Below, in pieces: positions 54,095 through 62,043 of a DNA stretch of 64,000 nt. Numbering within the stretch: the first letter of the stretch is position 1; every line of letters starts with the position of its first letter. The DNA lies in IMG/VR virus record IMGVR_UViG_3300050138_000621, positions 64,001 through 128,000 of that record. One strand, 5' to 3'. Origin of the DNA: a virus. A model generated the notes under the pieces. That model saw only the letters and a list, made by a program, of their open reading frames with translations, was not told where the DNA came from and searched no databases. A program made the position numbers and the translations under genes.

Positions 54095-56067
54095 TGGCCA
54101 GACCATTTCTCAAGTGGGCAGGGGGAAAGACCCAGCTCTTGAAGGACCTTCTCGCCCGCGCTCCCTCTACTTACGGGACCTACCATGAGCCGTTTGTTGG
54201 AGCAGGGGCCCTTTTCTTCGCTTTGCGGCCCCAAGCCGCCTTCCTCGGCGACATGAACCATGAGCTGATCATCACCTATCGCTCGATCCAAGACGATGTC
54301 GATGGTCTGGTGTCTGAGCTGCGGTCGGACGGCTACGAAAACAGCGCGGAAATGTTCGCCGAGATCCGGGCACTGGCCCCGACTTTTGAGGTGGAGATTG
54401 CCGCCCGCATGATCTACCTCAACAAGACCTGCTTCACTCCCAGATCTCAGGTCCTTCGAGAGGACGAAACTACCGCCGACATCGAAACTGTCCGCGTTGG
54501 CGACAGACTATGGAACGGCCGGGTCGTCCACGAGGTCCTGCGGCAGCACTACAGCGGGATCGTGCGGCGGATCAAGGTCCAAGGAAACCCATGGACAATG
54601 TCTGTTACGGCAGACCATCCAGTTCTGTCCATAAAGGCACCCACCGGACGTCAAGAACGTCGCTCGGTCGAAGCTCTGCGCAGCGCCATGCGCCTGGTCT
54701 CATCTAGCGAGTTGAAAAAAGGGGACTACGTCTGCTTGCCCACGTCCGGGACGGCCGCTCGAATGATCGACTGGCACCGCTTTTGGCCCTCCGACGCCGA
54801 CTTCGGCCCCCAGGCCGAGAAGGTCCGTCTGTCCTCTGATGCCGGGGACGGAGACGTCGCCAGATTGCTTGGGTACTACGCCGCAGAAGGCAGCGCTTCG
54901 TACCAAGAGCGCCGCCCCGACGGTACCCGGGGGAATCTTCGTGGCCTCAGGTGGACCTTTGGCGAACACGAGCGTGACACCCACATCGCCGATCTAGATT
55001 CTATCTGCCAGCGATTGTTTGGAATCGCGCCGGCAGTGCGAAAGGGGGTTGGACGCAAATACTCGGTCGAGCTGAACTCAGTGCACGTAGCCAAGTTTGT
55101 GACGACCCTGGTGCCGGGACAATCGTGGGCCGAAGAGCCTTCCGAACGAAAGACAAAACGATTTCACCCCTGTTTGCTGACGGCCCCCGTTGACGTCCAG
55201 GTCGACTTGCTGCGGGGCTGGTACCGAGCCAGGCAAAACAGTACCGAACTTACGGGTACGTGCACCGTGCTCCCCATGGCGCGGCAGATATACCGAATGG
55301 CCCAGCGCTGCGGGCTCAAGCCCTCCTGGCACATCTCCCATCCCAAGGGCGCAACCAAGCATCTAGACGGCACGCCAGTCGACAATACGACCGCACACGT
55401 CAGACTCTCAGGAGAGGACGTTGCGGTGCTCGGGTTTCCGCTCCAACCGACCAGGAAGCGACGGCCCATTCAGAGAAGGGTTATCGACGGGTATTTGGTC
55501 GTCCGGGCGAGGGACATCGCCGACCTTGACTACGAGGGCGTCGTTTACAACATCGAGGTCGACGGAGACCACCTCATTTGCGTCGACGGAGTGGTGTCAC
55601 ATAATTGTTTCAACGGCTTGTACCGAGTCAATAAAAAGGGCCGATTCAATGCACCTTTTGGCCGGTACAAGAACCCGACCATCTGCGACGAGGTCAACCT
55701 GCGAGCTTGCAGCGCCGCCCTCCACGCAAACGTGCAGGTGAACCATGAGCACTTCACCGCGGTCGAAGGGCGCGCCAAGGAGGGCGACTTCGTTTACTTC
55801 GACCCGCCATACGCGCCGGTGACCGCCACCTCCAACTTCACCGCCTACACCGCTGGCGGCTTCGGCCTCCAGGAGCAGACCGACCTGCGGGATATGGCCC
55901 TTCGAATGAAGAAGGCTGGGGTCCAGGTTCTGCTGTCGAACTCGTCGGCTCCATTGGTGGAGGAGCTGTACGGAGCCGACTTCTGCCTCGAACCGGTCCA
56001 AGCCCGCCGCAGCATCAATGAATCTGGCGACAAGCGCGGCAAGGTCAAGGAGTACCTCATCCGATGA
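54094..56067 (+). CDS. dam: DNA adenine methylase (Dam-type) precursor with intein
   Basis: 657 residues, of which 265 remain after splicing, the normal Dam length. N-extein: KWAGGKTQLLKDLLARAP, the SAM motif FVGAGALFFAL, LGDMNHELI. C-extein: CFNGLYRVNKKGRFN, catalytic DPPYAP in FVYFDPPYAPVTATS, and LLSNSSAPLVEEL. The intein sits in the conserved NKT|CFNG site. Methylates adenine in a short site, probably to protect phage DNA. Overlaps the preceding and following genes. Confidence 0.93.
   Translation: MARPFLKWAGGKTQLLKDLLARAPSTYGTYHEPFVGAGALFFALRPQAAFLGDMNHELIITYRSIQDDVDGLVSELRSDGYENSAEMFAEIRALAPTFEVEIAARMIYLNKTCFTPRSQVLREDETTADIETVRVGDRLWNGRVVHEVLRQHYSGIVRRIKVQGNPWTMSVTADHPVLSIKAPTGRQERRSVEALRSAMRLVSSSELKKGDYVCLPTSGTAARMIDWHRFWPSDADFGPQAEKVRLSSDAGDGDVARLLGYYAAEGSASYQERRPDGTRGNLRGLRWTFGEHERDTHIADLDSICQRLFGIAPAVRKGVGRKYSVELNSVHVAKFVTTLVPGQSWAEEPSERKTKRFHPCLLTAPVDVQVDLLRGWYRARQNSTELTGTCTVLPMARQIYRMAQRCGLKPSWHISHPKGATKHLDGTPVDNTTAHVRLSGEDVAVLGFPLQPTRKRRPIQRRVIDGYLVVRARDIADLDYEGVVYNIEVDGDHLICVDGVVSHNCFNGLYRVNKKGRFNAPFGRYKNPTICDEVNLRACSAALHANVQVNHEHFTAVEGRAKEGDFVYFDPPYAPVTATSNFTAYTAGGFGLQEQTDLRDMALRMKKAGVQVLLSNSSAPLVEELYGADFCLEPVQARRSINESGDKRGKVKEYLIR
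54430..55605 (+). other. Intein with LAGLIDADG-type endonuclease domain
   Basis: 392 residues from Cys (CFTPRSQVLREDE) to Asn before the next Cys. Splicing blocks: N-terminal TADHPVLSI, and C-terminal GVVYNIEVDGDHLICVDG with VVSHN|C. Between them, LLGYYAAEGS and LLRGWYRARQN are the two dodecapeptide motifs of a homing endonuclease. The first keeps its acidic residue (Glu); the second lacks the usual Asp/Glu, so nuclease activity may be lost while splicing is intact. Confidence 0.88.
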
Positions 56068-56630
56068 TGACCAAGGGCAGCCTGCTCTGGGACGGAGAAA
56101 TCAGGATCGACGCCTGGTGCAGAGAGAACGCGATTACCCCGCCAAAGGTCGAGATCCACGAAACCGGTAGGTGCCCATTCGGCGTCTGTGCCTACTACAG
56201 GAACGGCCAGATCGACATCTGGCCAAACATGTGCGCAGCCGTGGGGACGGCTGGACGTCAGTGGAGCTACCCCGGCTACTGCGTCGACCGGACCCCGTTC
56301 GGCGTCCTAGCGCACGAACTCGGTCATCACGTCGACCGTCAGCATGGCCCGGCAGGTGGCGACCTCTCTCACAGGTGGCGCCCCGAAGACCCAAAACCGC
56401 TGACTGGCTACTGCCCGAACGACAACGAGTGGTTCGCCGAACTCTTCCGCCTTTTCGTCACGAACCCGGATCTGCTGAAGGCAGTGCGACCCAAAATCTA
56501 CCCACGCTTCGCCGCACAATGGAAGTCGGTCGAGACGAGGGGGTGGCGGGAGGTATTGGCCGGCGCCGAGCGCCAGTTGAAAGCGGCAGAGAACCGGATC
56601 GGCGTCGCCGTCAGGAGCCGCGGCAAATGA
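56064..56630 (+). CDS. Putative zinc metallopeptidase (HELGHH)
   Basis: 188 residues from ATG 56064, overlapping the Dam stop. VLAHELGHHVDRQHG holds an HExxH motif plus a flanking His; NDNEWFAELFRLFVTNPD supplies an acidic residue on a following helix, as in zincins. N-terminal half: CPFGVCAYYRNGQIDIW. A processing or anti-host protease is possible. Second gene of this type after 52922. Confidence 0.72.
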   Translation: MMTKGSLLWDGEIRIDAWCRENAITPPKVEIHETGRCPFGVCAYYRNGQIDIWPNMCAAVGTAGRQWSYPGYCVDRTPFGVLAHELGHHVDRQHGPAGGDLSHRWRPEDPKPLTGYCPNDNEWFAELFRLFVTNPDLLKAVRPKIYPRFAAQWKSVETRGWREVLAGAERQLKAAENRIGVAVRSRGK

Positions 56631-57007
56631 ACGACAGCATCAAGGATCGCCAGCGTGGTCAGCCCTGGGCCAAGACCTACTCCACCGGCGTCGAGTACGC
56701 CAAGGCCAACTCTGTCCCCCACATCCTCGGCACCCACTGCGTCCTACACGTGACGAAGTCCGTAGGGAAACTGGCGGCCGTCTTCGAGAGCTTGGACCAT
56801 CCGTTGCTCGGGTCGAACAAGTCCAGATTGGGCCCGCTCGGCCCCAACGACCTCCAACTGGAGATCATCAAGGACATGGCCGCGGATCTGCTCACGAACG
56901 CCCTCCGGCTCGCCAACCTCTACGGCTTCGATCTCGCCGACGAGCACAATCGCCGTGTTGTCGAGCAGAACTACCCGAGCGGGTGCGCGGCGGACCTCTT
57001 CCGATAA
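56627..57007 (+). CDS. Hypothetical helical protein
   Basis: 126 residues from ATG 56627. Contains PHILGTHCVLHVTKSVGKLA, AVFESLDHPLL, and LLTNALRLANLYGFDLADE, a helical pattern with conserved-looking His/Lys/Glu/Asp residues reminiscent of MazG-like nucleotide pyrophosphohydrolases, though the ExxE core is not convincing. Coupled to the previous gene (ATGA). Confidence 0.55.
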   Translation: MNDSIKDRQRGQPWAKTYSTGVEYAKANSVPHILGTHCVLHVTKSVGKLAAVFESLDHPLLGSNKSRLGPLGPNDLQLEIIKDMAADLLTNALRLANLYGFDLADEHNRRVVEQNYPSGCAADLFR

Positions 57008-57011
57008 ACGG

Positions 57012-57024
57012 CGTTCGCTATAGG
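57012..57024 (+). promoter_or_regulatory. CTATAG motif
   Basis: CGTTCGCTATAGG, 7 nt before ATG 57031. Confidence 0.75.
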
Positions 57025-57030
57025 CCTGGT

Positions 57031-57414
57031 ATGGGCAAGAACCTCCTCAAAGTCCTTTTGGCCGTCGGAATCGTGACGGCGCTCTCCCTCGGGAGCGGCG
57101 ACGACGCTGCAGCTCGGACGCACCGACGCGCACCTCCGCCTCCTCACATCGTCCAGCAGAAGCAGGTGGCCGACAAGCGCTTCATCTACTTCCACAACAC
57201 GCTGAGCAAGCCGATCTGGGGCTACTTCGAGTGCGAGCAGCACCTGACGCAGACCCCTCTCGATCTCGCCGCCGAGCGGGTGACCGAGGTCGTGCTGACG
57301 GGCATCGGCCCCGACGAGAAGTGTCTGCTCAACCACTACCGCGTCCAAGTCCGCGGACAAAGCCCGGAGCCCTGGGATCCATCCAACGCGGACCAGGACG
57401 GAGGCGTTCAATGA
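57031..57414 (+). CDS. Exported hypothetical protein
   Basis: 127 residues from ATG 57031. Signal peptide KNLLKVLLAVGIVTALSLG, a Pro-rich linker (RRAPPPPHIVQQ), then a β-rich domain (FIYFHNTLSKPIWGYFECEQ) with two cysteines. Likely acts in the envelope. Coupled by ATGA to a membrane cupin-like gene. Confidence 0.65.
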   Translation: MGKNLLKVLLAVGIVTALSLGSGDDAAARTHRRAPPPPHIVQQKQVADKRFIYFHNTLSKPIWGYFECEQHLTQTPLDLAAERVTEVVLTGIGPDEKCLLNHYRVQVRGQSPEPWDPSNADQDGGVQ

Positions 57415-58097
57415 GTGCCTACTTCCGCCTCTTCTTCATGGTCCCCCTCGTCTCCGTCTTCTGCTTCGCGCAGTACGTGAGGCTGGGGACGCTGGGCCGG
57501 CGGCGGACGCGACAGGCCCTCAAGTACGTCTACTGCGGCGTGAAGCTCGCTCTCGCGATCCCGTTGATCCCGGCTCTATGGGCTCTCTTCTGGGTGTTCC
57601 CCGAGATCTTCAAGGTGGTGTTCACGGCTCTGTGGCCGCACCTCGATATCCTCCGCGAGGACGGCAGCCTGTACCTGCGGCGCTTCTTTATGACGCCGAA
57701 GACGCAGTGGTACCGACCGCGCTTCCTGCACTACATCGCCCAGGGCGACACAGGAAGGGACCCGCACGACCATCCAGGCCCGTTCATCACAACGATCCTA
57801 TACGGCGGCTACGAAGAGCGCGTGTACTTCCCCCGCGAGATGGGACGCCGGCGCGCACACGGACTCTTCGAGTCCCACGTCGTCCTCCCGGGCGACACCC
57901 TCCGCAACAGCGCCGGGCACACGCACATAGTCACCCTCATCGCCCCCACCTGGACCTGGGTGGTCGGCTGGATCCGCGGCAAGCCCTGGGGCTTCTGGCA
58001 ACTGGATCCGGAGGACTCGTCGAAGGACGTCTGGACCGAGAGCGAGCAGTACGGAGTCAAAGGTGAAGAGATCAAGAGCTGGGAGATTCGAACATGA
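57411..58097 (+). CDS. Membrane-anchored cupin-like protein
   Basis: 228 residues from ATG 57411. Two N-terminal hydrophobic segments (FFMVPLVSVFCFAQYV, LALAIPLIPALWALFWVF), then a cytoplasmic or periplasmic domain with DPHDHPGPFITTILYGGYEE, GDTLRNSAGHTHIVTLIAP, WVVGWIRGKPWGFW. The two His-rich strands resemble the metal site of cupins. Function unknown. Follows the exported protein and precedes the Nudix gene, each overlapping by 4 bp. Confidence 0.7.
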   Translation: MSAYFRLFFMVPLVSVFCFAQYVRLGTLGRRRTRQALKYVYCGVKLALAIPLIPALWALFWVFPEIFKVVFTALWPHLDILREDGSLYLRRFFMTPKTQWYRPRFLHYIAQGDTGRDPHDHPGPFITTILYGGYEERVYFPREMGRRRAHGLFESHVVLPGDTLRNSAGHTHIVTLIAPTWTWVVGWIRGKPWGFWQLDPEDSSKDVWTESEQYGVKGEEIKSWEIRT

Positions 58098-58537
58098 ACA
58101 TCAAGTACGCGGCAACGCTCGCCTTCAGCCCCGACCTGCGTAAGGTCGTCCTCATCCAAAAGAAGCGGCCCGAGTGGCTGGCGGGGAAGTGGACCATCAT
58201 CGGCGGCAATATCGAGGACGGCGAAATCCCCGTCACCGCCGCCATGCGGGAGCTGGCCGAGGAGTCGGGGCTCTACGTGGAGAACTACCAGAGGATGGTC
58301 CCGTTCGCGCGCATCGAGTGGAGCGGCCAGTCCGCCTGCCAGGTGTACGCGACGATCATGTCGAACATCGACTTCGCGCGGACCAAGACCGACGAAAAGG
58401 TGATGGTCTGGACCGTCTCCACGTTGCCGGCCTACCAGAGCGACCTCTCCGACGACCTCTGTGCCCTCGTCGAGATGGCGAAGATGGCGATGCGCAGCCC
58501 CCGCAAGGTCTTCTTTGTTCAGCAAGTGAACCGGTAG
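58094..58537 (+). CDS. Nudix hydrolase
   Basis: 147 residues. Nudix box GGNIEDGEIPVTAAMRELAE followed by ESGL fits Gx5Ex7REUxEExGU. Surrounding strands KYAATLAFSPDLRKVVLIQK and VYATIMSNIDFA are as expected. Hydrolyses a nucleoside diphosphate-linked compound; candidates include damaged dNTPs, NAD or capped RNA. Third gene of an ATGA-coupled operon. Confidence 0.9.
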   Translation: MNIKYAATLAFSPDLRKVVLIQKKRPEWLAGKWTIIGGNIEDGEIPVTAAMRELAEESGLYVENYQRMVPFARIEWSGQSACQVYATIMSNIDFARTKTDEKVMVWTVSTLPAYQSDLSDDLCALVEMAKMAMRSPRKVFFVQQVNR

Positions 58538-58539
58538 CC

Positions 58540-58623
58540 ATGAATCCTTGTCACGAGATCGAGGATGAAATCAATCGTTTCTACCATGCTTATCCGGTTG
58601 ACACACTTGGGCCCAACCTGTAG
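58540..58623 (+). CDS. 27-residue peptide (doubtful)
   Basis: MNPCHEIEDEINRFYHAYPV, ending at the -10 box of the next promoter. Two bp after the Nudix stop. Could be chance. Confidence 0.35.
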   Translation: MNPCHEIEDEINRFYHAYPVDTLGPNL

Positions 58624-58626
58624 AAT
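58598..58626 (+). promoter_or_regulatory. Sigma70-like promoter TTGACA-N17-TAGAAT
   Basis: Near-consensus on both boxes, with 7 nt between TAGAAT and ATG 58634. This predicts a leaderless or nearly leaderless transcript. Confidence 0.7.
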
Positions 58627-58633
58627 CTGAGTC

Positions 58634-58909
58634 ATGAACAAAACGACCTTTCTGAAGACCCTGGAGAACGACAAGAGCGTCCGCTTGGTGCCCGGTGGCA
58701 AGCACTGCGTGGCCGCCACCAAGAGAACCAACAAGGCGATCTGCTGGATGCCGAGCGTCAATGGCGATCGTCTCCGCGACATCTACAACGAGGCCAAGGC
58801 CCTTGGGCTGTCGAAGCCCATCAAGGTCTTCGGGCACGTGTCGACGGTTGCGGAGAGCGAGACCTACCGGTTCGAGCAGGTCCCCACCGATCGCAAGGGG
58901 AGCAGGTAG
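58634..58909 (+). CDS. Small basic protein
   Basis: 91 residues from ATG 58634. Basic N-terminus (NKTTFLKTLENDKSVRLVPG), then RDIYNEAKALGLSKPIKVFG and TYRFEQVPTDRKGSR. The best sigma70-like promoter in the window drives it, with only a 7-nt leader. No family recognised. Confidence 0.65.
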   Translation: MNKTTFLKTLENDKSVRLVPGGKHCVAATKRTNKAICWMPSVNGDRLRDIYNEAKALGLSKPIKVFGHVSTVAESETYRFEQVPTDRKGSR

Positions 58910-58912
58910 GTC

Positions 58913-59125
58913 ATGGCCGCCAAACGCGGGCCAATGCCGACCGTCACAGTCAACGGCGAGACCTACACGCTGAAAAGCAAGAAGACCATCGTTCCAGACT
59001 TGGCGCGCATGGAACGTTTCGACGCGCTCCGTTGGCTCTGCAACAACACTCGGCCCCGTGGTTACAGCAAAGCCGCCAACCCACTGCGCGGTATGTGCGC
59101 GGCCATCTCCGTCAAGGTGGTCTGA
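58913..59125 (+). CDS. Small basic protein
   Basis: 70 residues from ATG 58913 (MAAKRGPMPTVTVNGETYTL). KKTIVPDLARMERFDALRWL is followed by a basic Asn/Arg segment. Ends 3 bp before the transposase ATG; the last bases contain the 9-bp repeat AAGGTGGTC. Not recognised. Confidence 0.55.
   Translation: MAAKRGPMPTVTVNGETYTLKSKKTIVPDLARMERFDALRWLCNNTRPRGYSKAANPLRGMCAAISVKVV
59114..59122. repeat. 9-bp direct repeat, left of transposase
   Basis: AAGGTGGTC, repeated at 60153-60161 on the other side of the transposase gene. Confidence 0.4.
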
Positions 59126-59128
59126 GCC

Positions 59129-60154
59129 ATGGGCGAGCTTCCTTTCCCCAAGAGCCTCCCCGAGTTCCAGAAGCTCTTTCCGGATGACGCGCACTGCGCC
59201 GACTACATGGAGCGCGTTCGCTGGCCGGACGGCTTTGTCTGCCCGAGCTGCGAGACCAAGGGCGAACCCGGACGCATCGCCACGCGTCCGCACGTGCTCC
59301 GCTGCAAGAAGTGCAAGAAAGAGGCGCGGTTGACTGCTGGGACTGTGATGCAGGACAGTCACACGCCGCTCCTGACGTGGTTCTGGGGCGCGTACCTCGT
59401 GGCCAGCCTCACGCCGGGCATGTCGGCCGTTCAGTTCCAGCGTCAACTTGGGCTCGGTCGCTACGAGACGGCATTCCAGATCCTCCACAAGCTTCGGGCT
59501 GGCATGGTGCGCCGCGACGTCGACATGATTGGCGGCGTCCACACCGTGGAGCTGGATGAGACCTGGGTCGGGGGCCGCACCCGTGGCGAGGGGCGAGGGT
59601 CCCACAACAAGACGCTGGTCGTGGGGGCTGTCGAGGTCCGCAAGCGGCAGGGGCCACGCCCTGGAGAGAACGTCTTTGGCGAGCAGAGCAAGGCTATTCC
59701 GCGACGCGGCGGGCGCTACGCGGGACGCCTCCGATTGGCCGTCGCCCCCGATCGCACGGCAAAGAGCTTGGTCGGCTTCGCCCGCATGGCCATCGAGCCA
59801 GGCTCCGACATCATTACGGACGATTGGGTGGCGTACGGGCAGCTCAAGAAACACGACTTCAAGCACCATCCGTTCGCGGAGAACGGAGACCCCAGCGTCG
59901 CGGAGGAGCACCTCCCGCTCATCCACCTTGTGTTCTCGAACCTCAAGGCGTGGTTGCTGGGCGTTCACCACGGCGTCGCGCCGCAGCATCTCCAGGCCTA
60001 CCTGAACGAGTTCACATTTCGTTTCAACCGCCGGTTCTTCCCCTTCACGTCGTTCCGGTCGCTGCTGGGCATCGGCGCCGATTCGGAGTCGGCCACCTAC
60101 GCCGAACTGTACTCGGGCGAGTGGGAACACCCGAGCTTCGTGGTGGAGGACTAA
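59129..60154 (+). CDS. IS1595-family transposase (ISXO2-like DDE)
   Basis: 341 residues. Zinc ribbon FVCPSCETKGEPG, RCKKCKKEARLT, helical GTVMQDSHTPLLTWFWGAYL, then the catalytic core: first Asp-Glu in HTVELDETWVGGRT, second Asp in GSDIITDDWVAYGQ, and SNLKAWLLGVHHGV with the His/Asn replacement typical of this family. Length is normal. No inverted repeats were found around it; it lies in line with neighbouring phage genes, so it could be domesticated. A 9-bp repeat flanks it. Confidence 0.88.
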   Translation: MGELPFPKSLPEFQKLFPDDAHCADYMERVRWPDGFVCPSCETKGEPGRIATRPHVLRCKKCKKEARLTAGTVMQDSHTPLLTWFWGAYLVASLTPGMSAVQFQRQLGLGRYETAFQILHKLRAGMVRRDVDMIGGVHTVELDETWVGGRTRGEGRGSHNKTLVVGAVEVRKRQGPRPGENVFGEQSKAIPRRGGRYAGRLRLAVAPDRTAKSLVGFARMAIEPGSDIITDDWVAYGQLKKHDFKHHPFAENGDPSVAEEHLPLIHLVFSNLKAWLLGVHHGVAPQHLQAYLNEFTFRFNRRFFPFTSFRSLLGIGADSESATYAELYSGEWEHPSFVVED

Positions 60155-60161
60155 GGTGGTC
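60153..60161. repeat. 9-bp direct repeat, right of transposase
   Basis: AAGGTGGTC, partner of 59114-59122. It overlaps the stop of the transposase and the start of the methylase. Confidence 0.4.
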
Positions 60162-60878
60162 GAACTTGGTGACGGCCTGGAGGGCCTGCGCTCGTTGCCA
60201 CAAGGGAGCGTCGCGGCGATCGTGTCGGACCTTCCGTCTGGAGAAACCCGCGCGGAGTTCGATGTAGCGCCCGACTTTGCAGTGTTCTGGCCCGCGGTAT
60301 GGCACGCGCTGCGTGACGACGGGAAGGCGATCTTGATGGCTTCGTCGCTGCGCTTCGCGGCGCGCCTACTGGAGTCCCAGAAAGCCCATTTTCGGCACGA
60401 TCTGATCTGGAGCAAGAGCCTCGCGACTGGCCACCTGAACGCGTCTAAGGCTCCTTTGCGAGCGCACGAATTCATTCTGGTTTTCTCCCGAGAGGTCGGG
60501 ACGTTTCATCCCCAAATGGTTCAAGGAGCCACACCAATCCATGCGGCGCGGCGAGCCTGTCATGGTGAGAACTACGGTCCCCAGACGAAGGCGGGGTACA
60601 GCCGCGCCGGGGCGACTGACAGATTCCCGACGTCGGTCCTTGAATTCGCCTCCGTTGGAACGAGCAGCAAGGCCAGGAAGCACCCGCAACAGAAACCTGA
60701 CCCGTTGCTGGCCTGGCTGATTCGGTCCTACTCCAATCCCGGTGAGCTGATCGTTGACCCGTACGCGGGCAGCGGTAGCACCGGCGACGCGGCTGCCGCG
60801 GAAGGCCGAACGTTTCGTGGATGGGATTCATCGCCGCGCTTTGGTGTGGATGCGTCACTTGCCAGGGGTTGTGGTTAG
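60156..60878 (+). CDS. DNA (N4-cytosine or N6-adenine) methyltransferase, beta class
   Basis: 240 residues from GTG 60156. Motif IV reads IVSDLPSGETRAEFD in place of the usual DPPY. Motif I is at the C-terminal end: IVDPYAGSGSTGDAAAAEGR, with LAWLIRSYSNPGEL before it. The order IV then I is the beta class. Target base not decidable. Second methylase in the region, 4 kb from Dam. GTG start overlaps nothing; 1 bp gap from the transposase stop. Confidence 0.85.
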   Translation: MVELGDGLEGLRSLPQGSVAAIVSDLPSGETRAEFDVAPDFAVFWPAVWHALRDDGKAILMASSLRFAARLLESQKAHFRHDLIWSKSLATGHLNASKAPLRAHEFILVFSREVGTFHPQMVQGATPIHAARRACHGENYGPQTKAGYSRAGATDRFPTSVLEFASVGTSSKARKHPQQKPDPLLAWLIRSYSNPGELIVDPYAGSGSTGDAAAAEGRTFRGWDSSPRFGVDASLARGCG

Positions 60879-61112
60879 GTGCATGATCCGGATAAGCATG
60901 GTTTCTACGAGCGGAACATGCGAGCCCCCGACTTCGTGCTCGTCGGGCTCATGGAGTGGACCCGGATGGAGCAATGGGCCGGGAGCTTCCCCTTGTCCGA
61001 GGCGCTTGCCAGCGGCCAATTCTTCGTGTGGACCGGCTCGGGCAAGGTCGAAGTCCGGCGCCACCCAACCTACTACTCGATGATCGCGCCGGTACTGGAG
61101 AAGATGCCATGA
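60879..61112 (+). CDS. Small hypothetical protein
   Basis: 77 residues from GTG 60879 (MHDPDKHGFYERNMRAPDFV). Centre LVGLMEWTRMEQWAGSFPLS. Adjacent to the methylase stop and coupled to the next gene by ATGA. Not recognised. Confidence 0.55.
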   Translation: MHDPDKHGFYERNMRAPDFVLVGLMEWTRMEQWAGSFPLSEALASGQFFVWTGSGKVEVRRHPTYYSMIAPVLEKMP

Positions 61113-61288
61113 AACTTCAAAGTGACTTTTCGGATCTCTTCGACATCGAGGCCGCCAAGGCCCACCCGGCCTACTCGGCCTTCGTCGAGGAGATGGAGGA
61201 CCGCTGCTACGGACGCGAGGCCCTCAACGATGCCTGGTGCTGGTTCAAGGCCGGCTGGAGCCGAGCCAAAGGGGAGAACCCCGAATGA
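61109..61288 (+). CDS. Small acidic helical protein
   Basis: 59 residues (MKLQSDFSDLFDIEAAKAHP), then SAFVEEMEDRCYGREALNDA, WCWFKAGWSR. Helical, aromatic end. ATGA overlaps on both sides. Not recognised. Confidence 0.55.
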   Translation: MKLQSDFSDLFDIEAAKAHPAYSAFVEEMEDRCYGREALNDAWCWFKAGWSRAKGENPE

Positions 61289-62043
61289 AGATCCAGCTCT
61301 GGTCCGATCTTCACCTGGAGTTCAACAACGACTGGGGAGGGCGGTTCCTCGACACGCACGGCCCGGCCGCGGAGACGCTGGTGCTCGCAGGCGACATCAC
61401 GAGTGCCGCCTTTCGTGAGCCTATCGACCTCGTATTCGCCAGCACCTCGATGCGCTGGAAACATGTTGTCTATGTGCCCGGAAACCACGAGTTCTTCAAG
61501 ACCTCGTTGACCGAGGGCTGGGCCAACATCAGGGCCGCGGCGCAGGATCGCCCCAACGTACACGTCCTCGACAACGAAGGCGTTACGTTGGACGGCGTGC
61601 GCTTCTTCGGCGGCACCGGCTGGTACCCCGAGATCTCGCAGCACTCCTTGGCTCCGTACGAGGCTGAACGCGACAGGGCCCGGCGCGGCATGTCCGACTT
61701 CCGGCTCATCCGTGACTTCGAGCCGGCGGTGTACATGAGCCGCAAGAAGCTCGCCGACTCCCTATACTCGACGGCCGAGAACCCGGACGTCGTGGTCACC
61801 CACCACCTACCTCACGGGCTCTGCGTGCTGCCCAAATACATCGGCGACCCGCAAAACTGCTTCTTCGTGTCAGACCTGGACGTCGAGACCGTGGGCGCCA
61901 AGCTCTGGCTCCACGGGCACACGCACGACCTGGTCGACGTCAAGATCGGCGACACGCGGGTGCTGGCAAACCCGCACGGCTATAAGCACGAGAGGATTGG
62001 GACACCGCCGTGGAACAGCGACTTCACGGTTGAGGTCCAATGA
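61285..62043 (+). CDS. Metallophosphoesterase
   Basis: 252 residues from ATG 61285. All metal-binding motifs are present: WSDLHLEF, LVLAGDITSA, VYVPGNHEFF, VVTHHLPHGL, WLHGHTHDLV. Calcineurin-like fold. Probably hydrolyses a phosphodiester or nucleotide; the substrate is unknown. Coupled to neighbours by ATGA. Confidence 0.92.
   Translation: MKIQLWSDLHLEFNNDWGGRFLDTHGPAAETLVLAGDITSAAFREPIDLVFASTSMRWKHVVYVPGNHEFFKTSLTEGWANIRAAAQDRPNVHVLDNEGVTLDGVRFFGGTGWYPEISQHSLAPYEAERDRARRGMSDFRLIRDFEPAVYMSRKKLADSLYSTAENPDVVVTHHLPHGLCVLPKYIGDPQNCFFVSDLDVETVGAKLWLHGHTHDLVDVKIGDTRVLANPHGYKHERIGTPPWNSDFTVEVQ

Noticed and set aside
58571-60475. 634-codon minus-strand frame
   Set aside because: Antisense to the transposase and methylase, both recognised; high-GC phantom frame.
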